64,000 nt of DNA from Pimelobacter simplex (GTDB taxonomy: Bacteria; Actinomycetota; Actinomycetes; Propionibacteriales; Nocardioidaceae). The stretch lies in the NCBI GenBank assembly GCA_016803235.1, contig JADCLI010000028.1, forward strand, positions 1-64,000, in the 5' to 3' direction. The translations under genes and the position numbers were made by a program. The notes under the pieces are model-generated. The model was not told the DNA's origin. It made no database searches and saw nothing but the letters and a program-made list of their open reading frames with translations. Below are positions 33,301 through 40,883 of this stretch, piece by piece (position 1 is the first letter of the stretch; every line of letters begins with the position of its first letter).

Positions 33301-34605
33301 TCAGAAGTCGTGCCGCAGCGGGTAGCCGCTCACCCCGTCGACGGACTTCGTCGCCAGCACGTGGTGGAGCTGGATCTCGTTGCGCTCGAAGGCGATCCGG
33401 GAGCCGGCCATGTAGAGGCCCCACACCCGGGCCGTGCCCTCGTCGGTCTCGGCGACGCACGCGTCCCAGTTGTCGGCGAGGTTCTTGCACCAGCCGGCGA
33501 GCGTCTTCGCGTAGTGGACGCGGAAGTTCTCGTGGTGCTGCACCTCGAGACCGGCGTCCTCGAGGGCCTCCACGATCGTGCCGGAGCCGGCCAGCTCGCC
33601 GTCGGGGAACACGTAGCGGTCGATGAACGCCCCGGTACGCCGGTCGACGTTGTCGTGCCGGGTGATGCAGTGGTTGAGCACCCGGCCCTGTGGCTTGAGC
33701 TTGTCGTGGATGAAGGAGAAGTACGCCGGGTAGTTGGCGATGCCGATGTGCTCGGTGAGGCCGATCGAGCTCACCGCGTCGAAGTCGCCCTCCTCGACCT
33801 TGCGGTAGTCGGAGTGGCGCACCTCGGCGAGGTCGTCGAGGCCCTGCCTCTTGATCTCCTCCTGCGCCCAGGTGGCCTGCTCGCGCGACAGCGTCACGCC
33901 GAGGACCTGGACGCCGTAGTGCCGGGCGGCGTGCCGGACCATGCCGCCCCAGCCGCAGCCGATGTCGAGCAGGCGCTGGCCCGGCTGCAGGTCGAGCTTG
34001 CGGCAGACCAGGTCGTACTTGTGGGCCTGCGCCTCCTCGAGGGTGGCGTCCTCGCTCGGGTACACCGCGCAGGTGTAGGTCATCGACGGGCCGAGGACGT
34101 GCTCGTAGAAGGCATTCGAGACGTCGTAGTGGTGATGGATCGCGTCGGCGTCACGGTCCTCGGAGTGACGCCCCCACCACTGCAGCGACCGCAGGCCCTC
34201 GAGCCGGTTGCGCCAGGCAGGCAGGTGCTCCTGCGGCGGGGGCGGCGGCGGGACCAGGTGGCTCAGGCCGAGCTCGCGCAGGATGCCGACCAGCTCACGG
34301 GGCCCCGGGAGGCCGAAGTCGGTGTGGTCCTTGAGCAGCGAGAACGCGGGGTACGGGTCACCGGGGTGGGCGCCGTGCAGGACCAGGTCGCCGGCGACGT
34401 ACGCACGGGCGAGGCCGAGGTCGCCGGGCGCGGTCATGATGTAGGAGAGGCCGCGCGCGTTGACCAGCTCCATGCCGTAGGGCAGGTCGAGGTCGCCCGC
34501 GGACGATCCGTCGTACGCCTTGAGCCACAGGGGCAGCCCCCCGGGGAACAGGGATGCGATCGTGGGCGCGATCCCCTTGCCAGTGGCACTCTTCGGGGCC
34601 GTCAT
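33301..34605 (-). CDS. tmsB: S-adenosylmethionine-dependent fatty-acid methyltransferase (TmsB/BfaB/UfaA1 type)
   Basis: 434 residues of the cyclopropane-fatty-acid synthase family. The SAM site is QRLLDIGCGWGGMVRHAARHYGVQVLGVTLSREQ. The family catalytic and bicarbonate region is around SMTYTCAVYPSEDATLEEAQAHKYDLVCRKL and GLTEHIGIANYPAYF. The N-terminal domain has the TmsB/UfaA1 style (LPLWLKAYDGSSAG, PPPPPPQEHLPAW). With TmsA it converts oleoyl chains in phospholipids to 10-methylene and then 10-methylstearate (tuberculostearic acid), a known lipid of Nocardioides-type actinobacteria. ATGA overlap with tmsA supports this assignment over a plain cyclopropane synthase. Confidence 0.9.
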   Translation of the reverse strand: MTAPKSATGKGIAPTIASLFPGGLPLWLKAYDGSSAGDLDLPYGMELVNARGLSYIMTAPGDLGLARAYVAGDLVLHGAHPGDPYPAFSLLKDHTDFGLPGPRELVGILRELGLSHLVPPPPPPQEHLPAWRNRLEGLRSLQWWGRHSEDRDADAIHHHYDVSNAFYEHVLGPSMTYTCAVYPSEDATLEEAQAHKYDLVCRKLDLQPGQRLLDIGCGWGGMVRHAARHYGVQVLGVTLSREQATWAQEEIKRQGLDDLAEVRHSDYRKVEEGDFDAVSSIGLTEHIGIANYPAYFSFIHDKLKPQGRVLNHCITRHDNVDRRTGAFIDRYVFPDGELAGSGTIVEALEDAGLEVQHHENFRVHYAKTLAGWCKNLADNWDACVAETDEGTARVWGLYMAGSRIAFERNEIQLHHVLATKSVDGVSGYPLRHDF

Positions 34606-35966
34606 CGGCTCCTCACCGCCTTGTCGTAGAGAGTGGTCAGTCGGTCGTCGGGATCATGGACGCGCTTGACCGCCGCGAGCCGGTCGGTGTTGTAGAGCGC
34701 GTCGAAGGTGTCCTGGTCGTAGAACGCGTCGGAGTAGAGCGACTTGTGGCCACCGAGCTCGTGGACCTTGGCCTCGATCGCCCGGTTGCGCGGGCCGTCG
34801 ACGGCGTCGGGGCCGACGTGGACGGTGCCCCAGAAGCCCACGTTGACGTAGACCTTGCCGGCCTCGAGCGGGTAGAGCGGCCAGGGCCGGGTGGTCGCCA
34901 GCGGGCACAGCCAGACCGGCCTCATCCCGACCTCCTCGTCGAACCAGGCGAGGAACTCGCCGAGCCGCTCGACGGGGACCTCGATGTCCTGCACCACCCG
35001 CTCGCGCAGCGGGCGGCCGGCGCGACGGTCCAGCTTGTCGGCGATGCCGAAGCGCCGGTCGAGGTGGAGCATCCGCATGTAGACGTCGGAGCGGCGGTAG
35101 CGCCGCGGCCAGAGCCGGCGGATCCGCGGGTTCTGCGCACCGAAGGCTCCCGAGCACCAGAACCAGTCGGTGTCCCAGCGCCACAGGTAGTCGTGGAAGG
35201 TGAGCCGGTCGCGGTCGCAGGTCTGCAGTGAGCGGTAGTAGATCTGCTGCCCGGCGTAGTCGGACGTGGGGCCGGGCTCGTCGGTCCAGCGCGCCAGGGT
35301 GAGGACGTGCTCGCCGGGCCCGAAGGAGACGCCGTCGAGGCCGTGGACCGGCTCGCCGTCGTACTCCTGGGTGACGGCGATCTCGGCGATCGTCTTGGCG
35401 AGCAGGTCGGCGTCGTCGATGCGGACGTGGCGCAGGGCGACGTACGGTGGCACCGCGGCCAGCTTGATCCGCAGCCGCGTGGCGTAGCCGAGCGAGCCGT
35501 AGGAGTTGGGGAAGGCGTCGAAGAGGTCGTCGCCGGGGCGGGTGGTGACGACCTGGCCGCTGCCGGTGAACACGTCCATCTCGAGGACCGACTCGTGGGG
35601 CAGGCCGAGACGGAAGCTCGTCGACTCGATCCCGAGGCCGGTCACTGCTCCACCGAGGGTGATCGTGCGCAGCTGCGGGACGACGTACGGGACCAGGCCG
35701 TGGGGCAGCGTCGCGTCGACGAGGTCCTCGTAGGTGCACATGCCCTGGACCTCGGCGACGGGGCCGTCGGGACCGTCGGGCAGCACCTCGATCACACCGG
35801 CGAGGCCGCTGACGTCGAGACCGGGCGTCGTGGTGGCCGCACGGGCACGGAACAGGTTCGTCGTCCGTTTGGCCAGGCGGACCGGCTGGCCGGGCGGGAT
35901 CTCGGCATAGGAGTCGGAGAGCCGCTGGACAGCCCGCGCGTGCTCCTCCCATGAGCGGTGTGCCAT
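34602..35966 (-). CDS. tmsA: FAD-binding oxidoreductase, methylene-fatty-acyl reductase (TmsA/BfaA type)
   Basis: 454 residues. The FAD-linked oxidase (PCMH/BBE-like) domain includes VIEVLPDGPDGPVAEVQGMCTYEDLVDATLPHGLVPYVVPQLRTITLGGAVTGLGIESTSFRLG and YGSLGYATRLRIKL, typical of the DWARF1/TmsA group. In the known pathway it reduces the 10-methylene intermediate made by TmsB to a 10-methyl branch using NADPH. It is the first gene of the two-gene operon. Upstream are two short dyads (35984-35995 and 36010-36027) that could be operators. Confidence 0.9.
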   Translation of the reverse strand: MAHRSWEEHARAVQRLSDSYAEIPPGQPVRLAKRTTNLFRARAATTTPGLDVSGLAGVIEVLPDGPDGPVAEVQGMCTYEDLVDATLPHGLVPYVVPQLRTITLGGAVTGLGIESTSFRLGLPHESVLEMDVFTGSGQVVTTRPGDDLFDAFPNSYGSLGYATRLRIKLAAVPPYVALRHVRIDDADLLAKTIAEIAVTQEYDGEPVHGLDGVSFGPGEHVLTLARWTDEPGPTSDYAGQQIYYRSLQTCDRDRLTFHDYLWRWDTDWFWCSGAFGAQNPRIRRLWPRRYRRSDVYMRMLHLDRRFGIADKLDRRAGRPLRERVVQDIEVPVERLGEFLAWFDEEVGMRPVWLCPLATTRPWPLYPLEAGKVYVNVGFWGTVHVGPDAVDGPRNRAIEAKVHELGGHKSLYSDAFYDQDTFDALYNTDRLAAVKRVHDPDDRLTTLYDKAVRSR

Positions 35967-36009
35967 GTCTCGAAGTTACTCCTGTCCAGGGACATCGGGT
36001 CGCCTGGGT

Positions 36010-36027
36010 GGTTGACCTCACTCAACC
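36010..36027. promoter_or_regulatory. Dyad upstream of tmsA, possible operator
   Basis: GGTTGA-N6-TCAACC, a perfect 6-6-6 inverted repeat 44 nt upstream of the tmsA start. A second dyad, TGTCC-AG-GGACA, is closer to the start. No local regulator gene is seen, so the binding protein is unknown. Confidence 0.4.
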
Positions 36028-36073
36028 AGTTCTGGTGGAGGGGTGCCAACCGGATTTCCGGCTGCGCGGGGAA

Positions 36074-36430
36074 TCAGGAGGGTCGCGCCTCGGTGACCGT
36101 GGCGGAGATGGCGCCGCGGGCGTCGCCGAGGTGGACGACCACGCCGGAGGAGCCGGCGAAGTCGCCGAGTACGGCCGCGTCGGGCTCGGTGAGGTCCTGC
36201 GCGTCGCCGAGCACGACACACGCGTCGACACCGGTCGAGCCGGAGGCGACGGCCATGGCGACCACGGCCTGGACCGCGGTCAGCCGCAGCGAGGGCAGGT
36301 CGACGGTCGCGGCGGCGTACGTGCGGCCGTCGGTGTCGCGGACGGCGGCACCCTCCGCGGCCTGGATGCGGGCCCGGGTGGCGCGGGCGAGCGTGACGAG
36401 CTTCTGGTCCTCGGCGGAGAGGTCGGGCAT
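36074..36430 (-). CDS. Cytidine-deaminase-like protein lacking zinc ligands (Rv2365c-like)
   Basis: 118 residues. MPDLSAEDQKLVTLARATRARIQAAEGAAVRDTDGRTYAAATVDLPSLRLTAVQAVVAMAVASG matches the strand-helix pattern of small cytidine deaminases (DxDGxxYxxAxVxxPSxxLTAxxAAxA). The HAE/CAE and PCxxC zinc motifs are missing, so it is not expected to deaminate. In mycobacteria this family sits between the corC-type gene and era; here it is about 4.5 kb from corC and 12 kb from era. It is downstream of the amidohydrolase gene (37 nt gap). Confidence 0.78.
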   Translation of the reverse strand: MPDLSAEDQKLVTLARATRARIQAAEGAAVRDTDGRTYAAATVDLPSLRLTAVQAVVAMAVASGSTGVDACVVLGDAQDLTEPDAAVLGDFAGSSGVVVHLGDARGAISATVTEARPS

Positions 36431-36467
36431 GCGACGATCCTCCCAGAGCCCCGCCCCCGCGCGGCGA

Positions 36468-38096
36468 TCAGGCCCGGTGCACCGGCTCCCCCGCCACCCA
36501 CGTCTCACGGACCACGATGGTGGCGAGCTCGGCCGGCGCCACGGCATACGGGTCGCGGTCGAGGACGACGAGGTCGGCCAGCTTGCCGGGCTCGAGCGTG
36601 CCGCGGTCGTCCTCGGCGTGGACCGAGGTCGCGCTGCCGATCGTGTAGCCGCGGAGGGCGTCGTCGAGGGTGACGGCCTCCTCCGGCTGCCACGGGGCGC
36701 CGCCGTCGAGCGGGGCCCGGGTGACGGCGCACTGGACGCCGACCATCGGCTCCATCTCGGCGACGTTCCAGTCGCTGGAGAACGCGAGCACGGCGCCGTG
36801 CTCCTGCAGCGAGCGCAGCGGCCAGGCCTGGTGCCAGCGGTCCTCGCCGACCGCCTCCGCCCAGGCGTGGCCGGGACCGGCGATCTCCGGGCTGGCGTGG
36901 CGCGGCTGCATGCAGGCGACCACGCCGAGTTCGGCGAAGCGCGGCAGGTCGCTGCGCCGCAGGCACTCGACGTGTACGACCTGGTGGCGGGCGTCCCTGG
37001 GCCCGTTGGCGGCCCGGGCGGCGTCGACCGCGTCCAGGACCGTGGTGATGCCGCGGTCGCCGGTGGCGTGCACGAAGAGCTGGAAGCCGTCGGCGTCGAG
37101 GCGGGTGACCAGGTCCGCGAAGACCTCGGGGTCGTAGTAGGTCCGGCCGCGGGTCGTCGGCTCGTTGGCGTACGGCTCGTGCAGCGCCGCGGTGTGCGGC
37201 TCGACGACGTCGTCGATGTAGAGCTTGAGCGGTCCGACCCGGATCCGGTCGTCGGCGTACGTCGTGGCGAGGGCCTTGAACTCGGCGCGGTCGGCGTCGG
37301 TGGTGGTCGGCGGGTGGAACAGGGCCAGCACCAGGCGCGGCCCGAGCCTGCCCTCGTCGCGGGCGCGCTCGAACAGGGCGAGGTCGTCGGGCGAGTTCTG
37401 CGGCTCGACGACGGTGGTGATGCCGCTCGCGACGGCCAGGTCGAGGCTGCTGAGCAGTCGCTCGTACTGGCGATCGCTGCTCGCCCACGGCAGGCCCCGC
37501 TCCTTGAGGGCGCGCATGCCCGCACGGGCCAGGCCCTTGACCGCGAAGTCGGCGACGAAGCCGGTGGGTCGGCCGTCGGCGTCGAGCTCCGCGGTGCCGA
37601 AGGGCTGGTCGGCCTCGGTGACGCCGAGGGCGGCGAGGCCGGCGGTGTTGAGCCACAGCGTGTGGACGTCGTAGCTGAACACCGCGGCGGGACGGTCCGG
37701 CACGATCGCGTCGAGCATCGCGGCGGTCGGGTGGGCGCCGTCCTCGAGCCCGGCGTAGCCGTAGCCCTCCCCCTCCACCCAGCCGTCGCCGGGGTGGGCC
37801 GCGCACCAGGCCCGGAGCCTGGCCGCCACCTCGTCGAGGGAGTCGGCGCCGGCGAGCTGCGCGCACGCTGCGTCGGAGCCGAGACGGACGTGGTTGTGGG
37901 CATCGACGAAGCCGGGCAGGACGGTGCGCCCGGCCAGGTCGACGGTCCGGGCCGCCCGGCGTACGTCGTCCGGCGCGTCGGCGAGGTCGCCCACCCAGGC
38001 GATCCGGCCGCCGGCGAGGGCGATGCTGTCGACGACGTCGCGGTCGCCGGCGAGGGGACGGACGACGCCGCCGGTGAGCAGGGTGTCGACGGTCAT
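36468..38096 (-). CDS. Amidohydrolase (YtcJ-like, Amidohydro_3)
   Basis: 542 residues. A metal-dependent hydrolase of the amidohydrolase superfamily: GGVVRPLAGDRDVVDSIALAGGRIAWVG, the metal-binding DAHNHV after VLPGFV, QVVHVECLRRSDLPRF with a His ligand, HATGDRGI, and LAFSSDWNVAEMEPMVGVQCAVTR with the catalytic Asp. It ends with the small beta-sandwich (GTLEPGKLADLVVLDRDPY). No signal peptide. The start overlaps the stop of the APC permease (ATGA), so the enzyme probably acts on a compound imported by that permease, such as an N-acyl or cyclic amide. The substrate is unknown. Confidence 0.9.
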   Translation of the reverse strand: MTVDTLLTGGVVRPLAGDRDVVDSIALAGGRIAWVGDLADAPDDVRRAARTVDLAGRTVLPGFVDAHNHVRLGSDAACAQLAGADSLDEVAARLRAWCAAHPGDGWVEGEGYGYAGLEDGAHPTAAMLDAIVPDRPAAVFSYDVHTLWLNTAGLAALGVTEADQPFGTAELDADGRPTGFVADFAVKGLARAGMRALKERGLPWASSDRQYERLLSSLDLAVASGITTVVEPQNSPDDLALFERARDEGRLGPRLVLALFHPPTTTDADRAEFKALATTYADDRIRVGPLKLYIDDVVEPHTAALHEPYANEPTTRGRTYYDPEVFADLVTRLDADGFQLFVHATGDRGITTVLDAVDAARAANGPRDARHQVVHVECLRRSDLPRFAELGVVACMQPRHASPEIAGPGHAWAEAVGEDRWHQAWPLRSLQEHGAVLAFSSDWNVAEMEPMVGVQCAVTRAPLDGGAPWQPEEAVTLDDALRGYTIGSATSVHAEDDRGTLEPGKLADLVVLDRDPYAVAPAELATIVVRETWVAGEPVHRA

Positions 38097-39490
38097 CGGT
38101 CCTCCTTGGCGTCGACGAGGAAGTGGGTGTCGCGGCGCGGCTGCAGGTAGAGCTGGTCGTAGGCGAGGGCGGCGAGCACGATGCCTGCGACGATGACCAG
38201 GTCGGCGCGCGCGGACTCGAGCAGGGCGTAGCCGACGCCGAGGATCACCAGCACCGACGGGAGCGGCCACAGCGGCATCCGCCAGCCGGCGTGGGGCGTA
38301 CGACGCACCGCGAGACCCGCGAGGGCGAGCAGCAGGTAGACCGCGGAGACGGTCACCGAGGTGACGCCGAGCAGCGACTCGATGTCGACGAGGTAGGCCA
38401 GCAGGGCGCCCGGCAGGCTGATCGCCAGCGTGGCGGCGGCCGGGGAGTTGAAGCGAGGGTGCAGTCGGCTGAGCCGCCTGTTGACCGCGTCGGGCCAGGC
38501 CCGGTCGCGCGCGGAGGCGTAGATGACCCGGCCGTTCTGCAGCACCATCACGATCACCGCGTTGAGGATCGCGACCGCGATGCCGACGCTGATCGCGGCG
38601 GAGACGCGGGAGCCGCCCCACGCGGTGACGAAGTCGGGGAAGGTGCCGGTCGCGAGGTCGCGCAGGTCCGCGACGCCCAGCACGGTCGCGGCGGTGGGGA
38701 TCACGATGATCAGCGAGCCGACGAACAGCGAGCCGAAGACCGCGCGGGCGACGTTGCGTCGGGGGTCGATGATCTCCTCGGCCAGGTAGGAGGCGGTGCC
38801 GAACCCGTTCGCGACGAACATGGCCACGGCCAGGCCGGACAGGAGGATGCCGAGCGAGAAGGGTGCGAGGTTCCCGGCGCTGTCGAGCGCCTGGGGGTGC
38901 CACAGGGTGCTGACGCTGCGCTCGCTGCGCGAGAAGCCGAGGTAGGCGACGACGGCGGCGGCGAGCGTCTCGATCGCGAGGAAGGCGCTGGTGACGATCG
39001 CGTTGGCCTTGATGTCGAGCACCGCGGTGGCGGTGGCGAGCAGCATGACGACGGCGCCCGTGGTGGCCCGGTCGAGGCTGAGGACCGGCGCGAGGTAGTC
39101 GGCGGTGCCCAGCGCGATCACCGGCGGGATGACGACGAGCGTCGCGCAGGTGAGCACGAAGGTCAGCCAGCCGAGCCGGCGCCCGAGCGCGTGGGTGACC
39201 ATCGCGTACTCGCCGCCGGAGCTGGGGGTGCGCGTGCCCAGCTCGGCGTAGCAGGCGCCCACGCCGACGGAGACCAGGACGCCGGCGAGGATCGTCAGCA
39301 CCACACCCGAGCCCTGGGAGGCCAGCAGCGTCGGCACGATGATGAACAGGCTCGATGCCGGCGTGATGCACGAGATGGTCAGCAGGATCGCGGCCTTGAC
39401 GCCGAGGACGGGCGTCAGGCCGCCGACCGGCGCGGTGAGCTCGACGGGCTCGACCGGGTCGACGGGCTCGGAAGGGGACACAGCGGTCAT
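38093..39490 (-). CDS. APC-family amino acid / polyamine permease
   Basis: 465 residues from the ATG at 39490 (GAGG at good spacing). About 12 hydrophobic helices. The first unwound helix motif GVKAAILLTISCITPASSLFIIVP and the second GVGACYAELGTRTPSSGGEYAMVTHALGRRLGW (S-G-G-E-Y signature of the APC superfamily) are clear, as is NGRVIYASARDRAWPDAVNR near helix 8. It likely imports an amino acid or amine by cation symport. It forms a two-gene unit with the amidohydrolase. A TetR-type dyad lies 47 nt upstream. Confidence 0.92.
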   Translation of the reverse strand: MTAVSPSEPVDPVEPVELTAPVGGLTPVLGVKAAILLTISCITPASSLFIIVPTLLASQGSGVVLTILAGVLVSVGVGACYAELGTRTPSSGGEYAMVTHALGRRLGWLTFVLTCATLVVIPPVIALGTADYLAPVLSLDRATTGAVVMLLATATAVLDIKANAIVTSAFLAIETLAAAVVAYLGFSRSERSVSTLWHPQALDSAGNLAPFSLGILLSGLAVAMFVANGFGTASYLAEEIIDPRRNVARAVFGSLFVGSLIIVIPTAATVLGVADLRDLATGTFPDFVTAWGGSRVSAAISVGIAVAILNAVIVMVLQNGRVIYASARDRAWPDAVNRRLSRLHPRFNSPAAATLAISLPGALLAYLVDIESLLGVTSVTVSAVYLLLALAGLAVRRTPHAGWRMPLWPLPSVLVILGVGYALLESARADLVIVAGIVLAALAYDQLYLQPRRDTHFLVDAKEDR

Positions 39491-39536
39491 CGCAACCTCG
39501 ACTTTGAACAACGTACAAATGTGACGTGGACCACCG

Positions 39537-39554
39537 TGACTGAACGCTCAGTCA
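39537..39554. promoter_or_regulatory. TetR-type operator dyad
   Basis: TGACTGA-ACGC-TCAGTCA is a perfect 7-4-7 inverted repeat in the gap between the divergent permease and DUF1330 genes. The form resembles operators of actinobacterial TetR/FadR-type repressors. No tetR gene is adjacent. A related but weaker dyad lies upstream of the acyl-CoA ligase at 60296-60311. Confidence 0.6.
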
Positions 39555-39626
39555 GGGTCAACGGCCGTCCCACCCATCGGACGTCCCCTCGCCGGGCGGC
39601 ACCGTCGCCTGCGGCAGGATGGGGCC

Positions 39627-39914
39627 ATGCCTGCCTACTGGATCAGCAACTACCGCGCGGTTCGCGACGACGAGAAGATGGCCGCCTATGCCGCCCTGGC
39701 CGGACCGGCCCTGCTCGAGTCCGGCGGCCGGTTCCTGGCGCGCGGCCTGCCCGAGCAGGTCTACGAGGCGGGGATGCAGGAGCGGGTCGTGGTCATCGAG
39801 TTCGACAGCGTCGAGGCCGCGGTGGCCGCGCACGACACCCCGGCCTACCAGGCCGCGCTGGCCGCCCTCGGCGACGGCGCCGAGCGCGACATCCGGATCG
39901 TCCCGGGCGCCTGA
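39627..39914 (+). CDS. DUF1330 family protein
   Basis: 95 residues. MPAYWISNYRAVRDDEKMAAYAALAGPALLESGGRFLARG....VIEFDSVEAAVAAHDTPAYQAAL is the DUF1330 pattern (A-Y-x-I..D...Y..Y...A...I..hGGrfLaRg...viiEFpS...A.a.y.SpeYq), a dimeric alpha/beta barrel-type fold of unknown activity. It is divergent from the permease gene and followed 17 nt later by a metallo-hydrolase. Confidence 0.85.
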   Translation: MPAYWISNYRAVRDDEKMAAYAALAGPALLESGGRFLARGLPEQVYEAGMQERVVVIEFDSVEAAVAAHDTPAYQAALAALGDGAERDIRIVPGA

Positions 39915-39931
39915 GGCTGGCAGGAATGGGC

Positions 39932-40870
39932 ATGGGTCTGCGGCTGCGGCTGGGCCGCCCCGAGATCGGCCGGTACGCCGACCGGTTCGGGCTCCCCCGC
40001 GCGACCGGACGACCCGGGGACGGGGTCGCGGTGACCTTCCTCGGTGTGGCCAGCCTCCTCGTCGAGGACGGTACGACGGCCGTGCTCACCGACGGGTTCT
40101 TCTCCCGCCCCTCTCTCCCCCGCGTCGCGCTCGGCAGGATCGCGCCCGACGCGGCGCGCATCGACGCCACCCTGGGCCGGGCCGGGATCGACCGGCTCGA
40201 GGTCGTCGCGCCCGTGCACACCCACTTCGACCACGCGATGGACTCCGCCGTCGTGGCCCGGCGGACCGGCGCCCGGCTCCTGGGCGGCACGTCGGTCGCC
40301 CAGATCGGCCGCGGCGCGGGCCTGCCCGAGGACCGCATCGGCGTGGTCGTCCCGGCCGAGCCGCTGCAGGTCGGCGGCTTCCGGCTGACCTGGGTCGAGG
40401 GCGAGCACTGCCCGCCGGACCGCTACCCGGGCGCGATCACCGCGCCCGTCGTACCACCGGTGCGGACCGACGCGTACCGGTGCGGCGAGGCGTGGTCGAT
40501 CCTGGTCGCGCACGACAGCGGCCGCACCGCGCTGGTGCAGGGCAGCGCTGGCTTCCGGCCCGGCGCGCTCGCCGGCCACCGGGCCGACGTCGTCTACCTC
40601 GGCGTCGGGCAGCTCGGCGTGCAGGACCCGGCGTACCTCGAGGAGTACTGGGCCGAGACGGTCGCGACCGTGGGCGCCCGGCAGGTCGTGCTGATCCACT
40701 GGGACGACTTCTTCCGCCCGCTCGACCGGCCGCTGCGGGCGCTGCCGTACCTCGGTGACGACCTGGACGCGACCATGGCGGTGCTCACCCGGCTCGCGCA
40801 GGAGCAGGGTGTCGGCCTGCACTTCCCGACCGTGTGGCGGCGCGAGGACCCCTGGGCGCTGCTGGGGTGA
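39932..40870 (+). CDS. Metallo-beta-lactamase-fold hydrolase (UlaG/YycJ-like)
   Basis: 312 residues from the second ATG (39932), which has AGGAA 5 nt upstream; an ATG at 39926 is too close to that site. VTFLGVASLLVEDGTTAVLTDGFFSRPS is the beta-hairpin opening of UlaG-type lactonase-like proteins. APVHTHFDHAMDS is the H-x-H-x-D-H metal motif, WVEGEHCPP and HWDDFFRPLD give later His ligands. No signal peptide. The substrate is unknown. It is convergent with the corC-type gene 13 nt away. Confidence 0.85.
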   Translation: MGLRLRLGRPEIGRYADRFGLPRATGRPGDGVAVTFLGVASLLVEDGTTAVLTDGFFSRPSLPRVALGRIAPDAARIDATLGRAGIDRLEVVAPVHTHFDHAMDSAVVARRTGARLLGGTSVAQIGRGAGLPEDRIGVVVPAEPLQVGGFRLTWVEGEHCPPDRYPGAITAPVVPPVRTDAYRCGEAWSILVAHDSGRTALVQGSAGFRPGALAGHRADVVYLGVGQLGVQDPAYLEEYWAETVATVGARQVVLIHWDDFFRPLDRPLRALPYLGDDLDATMAVLTRLAQEQGVGLHFPTVWRREDPWALLG

Positions 40871-40883
40871 GGCGCGGTCGGCC

